From assembly GCA_007134165.1 (NCBI GenBank), contig SLLJ01000326.1:1-5792 (forward strand): a stretch of DNA of 5,792 nt. The letters are read 5' to 3'. How positions within the stretch are numbered: the stretch's first letter is position 1; every line of letters begins with the position of its first letter. Made by a program: the position numbers and the translations under genes. This stretch comes from Nitriliruptoraceae bacterium. GTDB lineage: Bacteria; Actinomycetota; Nitriliruptoria; Nitriliruptorales; Nitriliruptoraceae. This document shows, one piece after another, positions 1-5,687 of the stretch. The notes beneath the pieces were generated by a model. The model did not search any database, was not told where the DNA came from, and worked only from the letters and a program-made list of their open reading frames with translations.

Positions 1-1230
1 CGCCATCTGCCCGAGGACCTCGAGATGGTCCGCCAGACCTTCCGGCGGTTCGCCGAGGACAAGGTCGTGCCGGTCGCGGAGCACATCCACCGTCACGACG
101 AGGACATCCCCGACGAGATCATCGCCGGGCTCGCCGAGCTCGGCTGCTTCGCCCTGTCGATCCCCGAGGAGCACGGGGGCTTCGCCTCCGGGGGCGAGGA
201 CGAACTGCTCAACATGGTGCTGGTCACCGAGGAGCTCTCGCGCGGTTCGCTGGGCGTGGCGGGATCGCTGATCACTCGCCCCGAGATCATCGGCACCGCC
301 ATCCTCAAGGGCGGGACCGACGAGCAGAAGGCCCGCTGGCTGCCGCCGATCGCCGCAGGGGAGAAGATGTGCGGGGTCGCGGTCACCGAGCCCGACTTCG
401 GCTCGGATGTGGCCGGGGTCAAGACCGTCGCCCGGCGCGAGGGCGACGAGTGGGTGATCGACGGGGTCAAGACCTGGTGCACCTTCGCCGGCCGGGCCGA
501 GTACCTGCTGGTGCTGGCGCGCACCGACCCCGACCGCTCGCTGGGCCACCGTGGCCTGAGCCTGTTCGTGGTCGAGAAGCCCTCCTTCACCGGCCATGCC
601 TGGCGCACCGAGCAGGACGGCGGCGGGGTCATGGACGCCCGCGCCATCCCCACCATCGGCTACCGCGGCATGCACTCCTTCGAGGTCTCGTTCGAGGGTT
701 GGCGGGTCCCACACGCCGATCTGATCGGGGAGGACGGGGGGCTCGGCAAGGGCTTCTACCTGCAGATGCAGGCGTTCGCCAACGCCCGTCTGCAGACCGC
801 GGCGCGGGCCCAGGGGGTGATGCAGGCGGCGCTCGAGGAGTCGGCGTCCTACGCCAAGGAGCGGCAGGTCTTCGCCACCCCGTTGGCCGAGTACGAGCTC
901 AACCGTGCCAAGCTCGCGCGCATGGCTGCGCTGCTCGCCGCGTGCCGGGTGTTCTCCTTCGAGGTGGCGCGGGCGCTGGCCCGCGGTGACGCCGATGCGG
1001 CGCTGCAGGCCAGCCAGGACAAGCAGCTCGCCTGCCGGGTCAGCGAGTGGGTCACCCGCGAGGCCCAGCAGCTGCACGGCGGCTACGGCTACGCCGAGGA
1101 GTACACCGTGTCCCGGCTGTACGTCGACGCCCGGGTGCTGTCGATCTTCGAGGGGGCCGACGAGGTCCTCGCGCTGCGGGTCATCGCCCGCACGCTGCTG
1201 GGCAACGCGTTGGCGGCAGCGAACAGCTGA
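1..1230 (+). CDS. Acyl-CoA dehydrogenase, resembling (2S)-methylsuccinyl-CoA dehydrogenase; 5' end outside window
   Basis: FAD-dependent enzyme that oxidises an acyl-CoA to the 2,3-enoyl-CoA. The frame is open from base 1, and the eight codons before the ATG at 25 (RHLPEDLE) read as normal family sequence, so the gene starts upstream of the window. 409 residues are visible. Seen: the flavin/substrate signature VTEPDFGSD (382-408), the C-terminal signature around QLHGGYGYAEEY (about 1069-1104), and IFEGADEV, whose Glu at 1150-1152 aligns with the catalytic base of the medium/short-chain family. KTWCTFAGRA, TIGYRGMHSFEV, GKGFYLQM and RLQTAARAQGVMQAA recall Mcd of the ethylmalonyl-CoA pathway, which also has a long N-terminal extension that would lie off the window. 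That substrate assignment is from memory of the family and uncertain; the general family is secure. It converges on the crotonase gene, so it is not in that operon. Confidence 0.95.
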   Translation, partial: RHLPEDLEMVRQTFRRFAEDKVVPVAEHIHRHDEDIPDEIIAGLAELGCFALSIPEEHGGFASGGEDELLNMVLVTEELSRGSLGVAGSLITRPEIIGTAILKGGTDEQKARWLPPIAAGEKMCGVAVTEPDFGSDVAGVKTVARREGDEWVIDGVKTWCTFAGRAEYLLVLARTDPDRSLGHRGLSLFVVEKPSFTGHAWRTEQDGGGVMDARAIPTIGYRGMHSFEVSFEGWRVPHADLIGEDGGLGKGFYLQMQAFANARLQTAARAQGVMQAALEESASYAKERQVFATPLAEYELNRAKLARMAALLAACRVFSFEVARALARGDADAALQASQDKQLACRVSEWVTREAQQLHGGYGYAEEYTVSRLYVDARVLSIFEGADEVLALRVIARTLLGNALAAANS

Positions 1231-1250
1231 TCGCTCGGCGAGGCCGAGGA

Positions 1251-1274
1251 CCCTGGCCGGCCTACCGGCCGGGG
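1251..1274. terminator. GC-rich hairpin between convergent genes, likely bidirectional terminator
   Basis: CCCTGGCCGG (1251-1260) pairs with CCGGCCGGGG (1265-1274) around a CCTA loop. That is ten pairs including one T-G wobble. It starts 21 nt after the TGA of the acyl-CoA dehydrogenase. The TAG stop of the crotonase (1264-1262) lies in the loop, so the hairpin spans the end of both genes. There is no T-tract on either side; terminators without a U-tract are often proposed in high-GC actinobacteria. The structure is seen; the termination role is inferred. Confidence 0.5.
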
Positions 1275-2053
1275 AAGTCCGGCGCGCGGCGCTCGCGGGC
1301 CGCGGCCAGGCCCTCCTGGAGGTCATCGCTGCCGTAGCTGACGGCCTGACAGGCCGCCTCCCGGTCCAACGCGCGGGCCAGCGACACCTCGTCGTCAGCG
1401 GCCAGGGTCGCCTTGAGCTGGCGCACGGTCACCGGCGCGGCCTGCGCGATCTCCCCGGCCAGCACCAGGGCTCGCTCCAGCACCTGATCGGCCGGAAGGG
1501 CGTCGAGCCCGAGCCCCTGCCGGGCGGCGGTCTCCCCGTCGACCAGTCGTCCGGTGTAGAGCCACTCGGCGGCGCGCTGGGCGCCGAGCTCCCGGGGCAG
1601 CAGCCAGGAGCCGCCCATGCCCGGGTGCAGGCCCAGCCGCGCGAAGTTCAGACCCAGGCGGGCCTCGGCGGCCAGCAGCCGCAGATCACACGCGAGCGCC
1701 ACGCACAACCCGGCACCGATGGCGTGGCCGTTGACCGCGGCGATGGTCGGCACTGGCAGCCGTCGCAGTGCCAGGAACCGCTCGTAGAACGAGCGCATGG
1801 TGTCGGTGGCGTCGAAGCCCTCCTCGCGGGTACGCCGCGCCAGCTGCTCGAGCATCGCGAGGTCGCCACCGGCCGAGAACGCCGGCGGCGCGCCCGTGAT
1901 CACCACCACCCGTACGGTGGCGTCGTCGGCGATCGCATTCACCGCGTCGGCCAGGGCGTCACCCATCGCCTCGGTCATGGCGTTGCGGCGGTCGGGGTCG
2001 TCGAGGGTCAGCACGACCACGCCGTGCTCGAGCCGGTCGGTGCGCACGCTCAC
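1262..2053 (-). CDS. Crotonase-superfamily protein (enoyl-CoA hydratase/isomerase-like) lacking the canonical catalytic glutamates
   Basis: 263 residues, normal length for a single-domain crotonase, probably a cytosolic enzyme acting on a CoA ester. GTG start at 2053, set by an AGGAGG six bases upstream. Seen: an N-terminal core (VVVLTLDDPDRRNAM, residues 12-26), an oxyanion-hole segment FSAGGDLAML (59-68), a second segment HAIGAGLCVALACD (110-123), GLHPGMGGSWLLPR (141-154) and a family-like C-terminal helix ending APDFPGR. Aligned by eye to rat mitochondrial enoyl-CoA hydratase, the Glu144 position is Cys117 and the Glu164 position is Phe137. The Asp used by PaaG-type isomerases aligns with Gly145. 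A plain hydratase activity is therefore doubtful; an isomerase, a hydrolase or another crotonase reaction is possible. The fold is secure and the reaction unknown. It is the last gene of the cluster, overlapping the choD frame. Confidence 0.93.
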   Translation of the reverse strand: MSVRTDRLEHGVVVLTLDDPDRRNAMTEAMGDALADAVNAIADDATVRVVVITGAPPAFSAGGDLAMLEQLARRTREEGFDATDTMRSFYERFLALRRLPVPTIAAVNGHAIGAGLCVALACDLRLLAAEARLGLNFARLGLHPGMGGSWLLPRELGAQRAAEWLYTGRLVDGETAARQGLGLDALPADQVLERALVLAGEIAQAAPVTVRQLKATLAADDEVSLARALDREAACQAVSYGSDDLQEGLAAARERRAPDFPGR

Positions 2054-3818
2054 CGGGGGCCTCCTGGGAAGGGGTGGGGGAGTGAGGGGGAGAGTGGTTG
2101 GAGTGGTTGGAGTGGTTGCAGTGGTTGGAGTGGGCCAGTCGCAGCGCCGCCGGGGCGTCGGCCGGTACCGCCGGCTGGCGCGGGGGGACCGGATCGAGGC
2201 GCCGGTAGGCCGCGCCGAGCGGCGGGCGTGGGTCCGGTTCCCCGTGGTTTGGCCACAGCGCCACGGCGCGCTCGGTCATGGCCGTGATGGTCAGCGACGG
2301 GTTGACGCCGAGGTTGGCGGTGATGACCGACCCGTCGCACACGTGCAGGCCGGGGTGACCGTGGACGCGGTGGTAGGGGTCCACGACCCCGTGTCGGGGG
2401 TCGTCGGACAGCGGGCAGCCGCCGATCAGGTGTGCGGTGGTCGGCACGTCGAGCAGCGCCTCGAACACCGAGCCGAGCGGCTCGCCCCCGAGTACTTCGG
2501 CGGCGTGCCCGGCGGCGCGGTTGGCCACCGGGATCCAGGTCGGATTGGGCCGGCCGTGGCCCTGACGGGTGGTCAGCCGCCGGCCGAGCAGTCCCCGGCG
2601 GCGCACCACCCTCAGCGAGTTGTCGATCGACTGCATGACCAGCAGGATCACGCTGCGCTCGGACCAGCGGCGAACCGACAGGGTGCGGGTGAAGCGCACC
2701 GGATGGCGCACGATGGTGGCCAGGAAGCGCAGCCAGCGAGGGATACGGCCCCCGCCATCGACCATCAGGGTCGCCATCAGGCCCATCAGGTTCGATCCGC
2801 GGCCGTAGCGCACCACCTCGATGTGGGTGTCCTCGTCGGGGTGGATCGACGAGGTGATCGCCACCCCTTCGGTGCGCTCGGGGCTGGTGTCGGCGGCGGT
2901 GGCGCCCACCAGCGCCTCGGAGTTGGTCCGGGTCAGGGTGCCCAGCGCCGGGGACAGCCGCGGCAGGCGGCCCCGATCGCGCAGTGCGAACAGCAACTTC
3001 TGGGTCCCGAGCGCGCCGGCGGACAGCACCACCTGTTCCGCGGTGAGCGAGCGGCGGTCGGCGCGCAGCCATGCGCCGGGACGCTGGTGGGTGAGGCGGT
3101 AGCCCCCGGTCGGTAGCACCTCGAGGTCGACGACTTCGCGTTCGGCCAGCACCTGCGCGCCGTCGGCCTCAGCCAGGTGCAGGTAGTTGTGGTCGAGGGT
3201 GTTCTTGGCCTCGTGGCGGCAGCCGACCATGCAGTTGCCGCACCGGATGCAGCCAACCCGCTGGGGTCCGCGTCCCCCGAAGTAGGGGTCCTCGACCCGC
3301 TGCCCGGGGGTGCCGAACCACACGCCGACCTCGGTGGGGTGCAGCGAGTCGCGAACCCCGAGCCGCTCACCGACCTCGCCGAGCAGCGTGTCGGCGGGGG
3401 TGGTGAAGGGCACCGTGTTCACCCCGAGCATCCGCTGCGCCTGGGCGTAGTAGGGCGCGTACTCCTCGCGCCAGTCCGACAGGTGCTCCCAGTGCGGGTC
3501 GCGGTAGTAGCCGTCGAGCGGCTCGTAGAGGGTGTTGGCGTAGACCACCGACCCGCCACCCACCGCGGCGCCCGACACCACGAACACGTCGCGCAGCAGG
3601 GTCAGGCGCTGGAAGCCGCGGCAGCCGAGCCGGGGTGCCCACAGGAAGCGGCGGACCCGCCAGTTGGACGTCGGGAAGTCCTCGGGCGCCCACCGCCGTC
3701 CGGCCTCGAGAACCGTGACCCGGTAGCCCTTCTCGGTCAGCCGCAGCGCCGAGACGCTGCCGCCGAACCCGCTGCCGATGACGGCGACGTCGGTGTCGAA
3801 ACTGCGGGCGCCGGCCAC
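1959..3818 (-). CDS. choD: GMC-family oxidoreductase, cholesterol oxidase ChoD type
   Basis: Flavoprotein that oxidises a hydroxyl group, annotated in mycobacteria as cholesterol oxidase (3-beta-hydroxysterol to ketosteroid), although the physiological substrate of that subfamily is debated. GTG start at 3818, two bases after the lipoprotein stop, so translation is probably coupled. Seen: the FAD fold VIGSGFGGSVSALRLTEKGY (13-32) with Glu38 in VLEAG, GAAVGGGSVVYAN (83-95), a Cys cluster at C190, C193, C196 and C200, THIEVVRYGRGSN (331-343), and AHLIGGC with His463 plus GVNPSLTI with Asn506, which align with the catalytic His/Asn pair of cholesterol oxidases. By memory the sequence follows M. 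tuberculosis ChoD (Rv3409c, about 578 residues) throughout, through RPPLGAAYRRLDPV to VPADAPAALR (551-560). The last 59 residues are non-homologous: an NHS repeat, a Pro/Ser stretch, then 95 bp overlapping the crotonase. The true 3' end may be at about 2050 (see findings). The family is secure; the substrate is inferred. Confidence 0.95.
   Translation of the reverse strand: MAGARSFDTDVAVIGSGFGGSVSALRLTEKGYRVTVLEAGRRWAPEDFPTSNWRVRRFLWAPRLGCRGFQRLTLLRDVFVVSGAAVGGGSVVYANTLYEPLDGYYRDPHWEHLSDWREEYAPYYAQAQRMLGVNTVPFTTPADTLLGEVGERLGVRDSLHPTEVGVWFGTPGQRVEDPYFGGRGPQRVGCIRCGNCMVGCRHEAKNTLDHNYLHLAEADGAQVLAEREVVDLEVLPTGGYRLTHQRPGAWLRADRRSLTAEQVVLSAGALGTQKLLFALRDRGRLPRLSPALGTLTRTNSEALVGATAADTSPERTEGVAITSSIHPDEDTHIEVVRYGRGSNLMGLMATLMVDGGGRIPRWLRFLATIVRHPVRFTRTLSVRRWSERSVILLVMQSIDNSLRVVRRRGLLGRRLTTRQGHGRPNPTWIPVANRAAGHAAEVLGGEPLGSVFEALLDVPTTAHLIGGCPLSDDPRHGVVDPYHRVHGHPGLHVCDGSVITANLGVNPSLTITAMTERAVALWPNHGEPDPRPPLGAAYRRLDPVPPRQPAVPADAPAALRLAHSNHCNHSNHSNHSPPHSPTPSQEAPGERAHRPARARRGRADPRRPRPPQRHDRGDG
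2060..2065 (-). promoter_or_regulatory. Ribosome binding site of the crotonase gene
   Basis: A perfect AGGAGG on the minus strand, followed by a 6-nt spacer and GTG at 2053. It fixes that GTG as the start and shows that the crotonase is translated independently, although the site lies inside the open choD frame. Confidence 0.85.
2066..2090 (+). other. Potential G-quadruplex (four G-tracts) just upstream of the crotonase RBS
   Basis: On the plus strand four G-runs of 3, 4, 5 and 5 bases (2066-2068, 2071-2074, 2076-2080, 2086-2090) are separated by loops of 2, 1 and 5 bases, a canonical quadruplex pattern. A further G5 lies at 2055-2059. The plus strand is the template strand for choD and the crotonase, so the mRNA here is C-rich. 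The pattern is seen; folding or any regulatory effect is inferred. The homopolymer runs also make this a likely site for slippage or sequencing error. Confidence 0.45.
2094..2133. repeat. 9-bp tandem repeat (about 4.4 copies) in the 3' end of choD
   Basis: Unit gtggttgga on the plus strand at 2094, 2103, 2112 (gtggttgca) and 2121, with a partial copy to 2133. Read on the minus strand it encodes an Asn-His-Ser (once Asn-His-Cys) repeat in ChoD residues about 563-576. Because the unit is three codons, copy-number changes keep the frame. It lies just after the end of the conserved ChoD sequence. Confidence 0.9.
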
Positions 3819-3820
3819 GC

Positions 3821-5065
3821 TCAGCAGAGCTCGAGGAAGCCGGCGTCGATGAGTTGCTGGAACTCCTCGAGGGCGTCCTCACCGAGGAACTGGGCGATTT
3901 CGTCGAGCTCCTCCTGGGTGATGCAGTCCTCGCCGTCCGGCGCGTCATCGAATGGGTCGTCGTCGCCGATTGGGTCGTCGTCGCCGATTGGGTCGTCGCC
4001 GATTGGGTCGTCGTCGCCGATTGGGTCGCCGTCGAATGGGTCGTCGTCGCCGAATGGGTCGCCCGTACCACCGAGGAACCCGCCGATGATCGCGAACAGG
4101 TCGAGGTCGACCGCGTCGTCCGGTGCGGCCACGGGTTCATCGTGCTCGGCGACGCCGACCAGCAGGAAGAACTCGCCGTCGATCGCTTCACCGCTGATGG
4201 CTGGCAGGTCGAAGCCGAGCTGCACGATCTGCCCGCCCGACAGCCACACGTCGGCCGCCAGGACCTGCCCGGGGCGCAACTCGCCGAGGGTGTCGGTGGC
4301 CAGCTCGTCGGGGCCGAGTGCGTCGAGGGGCCCGAGCGTGGAGGCTGCCCGGCTGGCGTCGGTGAGCAGCCGCTGGAGCGCGGCCTGGCTGGCGCTGACC
4401 CGGATGCGCTCGCCCACGGCGTCGGCCTCGAGGTAGGTGATGGTCACCTCGTCGTCGAGGAAGCGCTCGAGTGCGGCGGTGAGCTCGCGAGCGAGGTCTT
4501 GGGTCTGGTCTGCGTCGGGTTCATCGTCTGCGGGTGCGCCGTCGAAGCCCTCGGCGAGGTCGGCGAGCTGCTGTAGGCCGCTGATGCGGATCCAGCGCCC
4601 GTCGCGGGCTGCCTCCACGACCTCGCCCAAGCCGAAGAAGTCGGCGGCGGCGACCAGTTCGTCGGCCTCGCCAAGCAGTTCCGGGTCGTCGACCGCCGCC
4701 TCGATCCGGGCCAGGTCGATCAGCACGAACAGCTCGTCCTCGCTCAGCAGCCGCAGCCCGGCCACGTTCTGACCGTCGAGTGCCAGGGTGACCTCTGCCG
4801 CCTGGTCCACCACCCGGACGGTGAGCTCACCACCGAGCACGAGGTCGAGTTCACTGGGGTCGACGTCGTCGTTGAGGAGCGCCTGACGGGCGGTCTCGTC
4901 GGCGTCGATGCGCATCTTCAGCTCGACGCCGTCGTAGGCGCCGAGCGCCTCGACCGCCTCGGCCAGGGCCGCCTGGGGGTCGTCGCTGGCATCTGAGCCG
5001 CCGCAGGCCACCAGCAGCAGGGCGGTGAGGGCAGCCAGGGCGGTGACGAGCAGTTTGCCGGGCAT
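3821..5065 (-). CDS. Predicted secreted lipoprotein with Asp-rich repeat linker
   Basis: 414 residues, no family recognised with certainty. Seen: a lipoprotein signal peptide with Lys4, a hydrophobic core (5-20) and lipobox LVAC, so Cys21 would be lipidated and the mature protein anchored to the outer face of the membrane. After a short acidic linker comes a body of about 300 residues (30-330). Its order of strands, including VTLALDGQNVAGLRLL, RWIRISGLQQL and AADVWLSGGQIVQLGFDL, loosely recalls LppX/LprG-like lipid-binding lipoproteins; this is low-confidence inference. Residues about 335-373 are a Gly/Asp/Pro repeat (GDDDPI units), followed by a Glu-rich helical segment between Cys381 and Cys414, the last residue. 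The protein is strongly acidic. ATG at 5065 with a good RBS. It is the first gene of the cluster, and its TGA lies two bases before choD, so it may bind or deliver a lipid substrate. Confidence 0.88.
   Translation of the reverse strand: MPGKLLVTALAALTALLLVACGGSDASDDPQAALAEAVEALGAYDGVELKMRIDADETARQALLNDDVDPSELDLVLGGELTVRVVDQAAEVTLALDGQNVAGLRLLSEDELFVLIDLARIEAAVDDPELLGEADELVAAADFFGLGEVVEAARDGRWIRISGLQQLADLAEGFDGAPADDEPDADQTQDLARELTAALERFLDDEVTITYLEADAVGERIRVSASQAALQRLLTDASRAASTLGPLDALGPDELATDTLGELRPGQVLAADVWLSGGQIVQLGFDLPAISGEAIDGEFFLLVGVAEHDEPVAAPDDAVDLDLFAIIGGFLGGTGDPFGDDDPFDGDPIGDDDPIGDDPIGDDDPIGDDDPFDDAPDGEDCITQEELDEIAQFLGEDALEEFQQLIDAGFLELC
3950..4069. repeat. 18/15-bp coding tandem repeat (seven units) in the lipoprotein gene
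   Basis: Units start at 3950, 3968, 3986, 4001, 4019, 4034 and 4052, with lengths 18, 18, 15, 18, 15, 18 and a degenerate last unit. The core is ga(a/t)tgggtcgtcgtcgcc on the plus strand. On the minus strand each unit encodes GDDDP(I/F), or GDDPI and DGDPI in the short ones. All length changes are whole codons, so the array can vary without breaking the frame. Confidence 0.93.
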
Positions 5066-5072
5066 CCTGCGA

Positions 5073-5079
5073 CCTCCCC
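5073..5079 (-). promoter_or_regulatory. Ribosome binding site of the lipoprotein gene
   Basis: GGGGAGG on the minus strand with a 7-nt spacer to the ATG at 5065. It supports that start, which also gives a complete signal peptide. Confidence 0.75.
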
Positions 5080-5111
5080 GCCGTGGCGCTCGTGCGCCGG
5101 GCGGTCATCTC

Positions 5112-5124
5112 AGGTTAGCTGACC
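5112..5124 (-). promoter_or_regulatory. Possible promoter/operator of the lipoprotein-choD-crotonase cluster
   Basis: TAACCT on the minus strand (5117-5112) fits a TANNNT -10 box about 47 bases before the ATG. It overlaps an imperfect palindrome GGTTAGCTGACC (5113-5124; 10 of 12 positions symmetric), which could be an operator. No good -35 box is visible: GACCGT 18 bases upstream is a weak match. A second palindrome, ATCAGCTGAT, lies at 5143-5152. Tentative. Confidence 0.22.
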
Positions 5125-5189
5125 GCGCTTCATGGACGGTCGATCAGCTGATGGTGCGCTGCCAGTGGGTCGCTGGGCAGTCCGCCTCG

Positions 5190-5240
5190 ACGTGGCGTAC
5201 ATCGGACCGACCGGTTCGGTACGCCACGTTCCAGGCTGGA
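5190..5240. repeat. Palindromic repeat copy 1 with a small adjoining hairpin
   Basis: Perfect 11-bp arms ACGTGGCGTAC (5190-5200) and GTACGCCACGT (5219-5229) flank an 18-bp centre. Next to it lies a short hairpin TCCA-GGC-TGGA (5230-5240). The arms match those of the two copies near the right edge, and the small hairpin recurs beside copy 2. The centre differs from the other copies. It lies 125-164 bp upstream of the lipoprotein ATG. Confidence 0.85.
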
Positions 5241-5462
5241 CCATCTGGCGGACTTGGCGGACAGCCGCGAACATCCCACCGACGTCGAACGGCGGGGCCT
5301 GGGCCGGGCGGTCCGAGTGGCGCGTTCGTCGATGGCGGTGGCCGGTGGCCGGGGCGGGGATCGGGGCGCAGTGGTGGGTCTCGTGCGACGGTGGGGGAGG
5401 CCTGGGTGGTGCCGCAGCGCAGACGCCTGGCGTGCCTTGGGAGCCGGCCGTGAGCGTTGAGT

Positions 5463-5587
5463 GCTCCGAAGCGCTCCCGCGGAAGCGGCCTTCGCTGCTC
5501 TGGCGCGCGAGTTCGTGCGACCAGCGCTCCGAAGCGCTGCCGCGGAAGCGCCCGCGTGCGCTCTGCGCGGCTGTCCGTGCGATGAGC
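5463..5587. repeat. Imperfect tandem repeat, two units of about 63 bp
   Basis: The first 25 bases of each unit (5463-5487 and 5526-5550) match at 24 of 25 positions (c5476 against g5539), starting GCTCCGAAGCGCT. The second half is degenerate, but shares GCTCTG, CGCG and a TCGTGCGA-like block in the same order. Each unit can fold two small hairpins: AG(T/C)GCT-CCGA-AGCGCT, and CGC-GGAA-GCG with a GNRA-type loop (5478-5487; 5541-5550). A short resemblance, ccagcgctcg, sits at 5771. Confidence 0.85.
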
Positions 5588-5625
5588 GTGGGACGGTGGG
5601 GTGGTGGGCAGGCTGCTCGTGGACA

Positions 5626-5667
5626 CGGCGTACCCAAGCGGTCACCGGTGACCGGCTGCGTACGCCG
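5626..5667. repeat. Palindromic repeat copy 2
   Basis: Arms CGGCGTAC (5626-5633) and GTACGCCG (5660-5667) lie symmetrically around a perfect 14-bp palindrome GGTCACCGGTGACC (5640-5653), with 6-bp spacers CCAAGC and GGCTGC that can themselves pair at three positions. In all, 18 of 21 symmetric positions pair. A small hairpin TCCA-CGC-TGGA follows at 5673-5683, as beside copy 1. Confidence 0.9.
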
Positions 5668-5687
5668 CATCCTCCACGCTGGATCAC

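Noticed and set aside
905..2287. A long plus-strand frame running across the acyl-CoA dehydrogenase end and opposite the crotonase
   Set aside because: It overlaps two clearly recognisable genes and has no family features; it is a by-product of high GC.
3854..4576. A plus-strand open frame with a VVVADWV repeat opposite the lipoprotein
   Set aside because: It is the antisense reading of the GDDDPI repeat; the minus-strand frame has a signal peptide, an RBS and operon context.
5351..5378. A second quadruplex candidate (GGGG, GGGG, GGGG, GGG)
   Set aside because: The last loop is nine bases, beyond the usual limit, and G-runs are expected in such GC-rich sequence.
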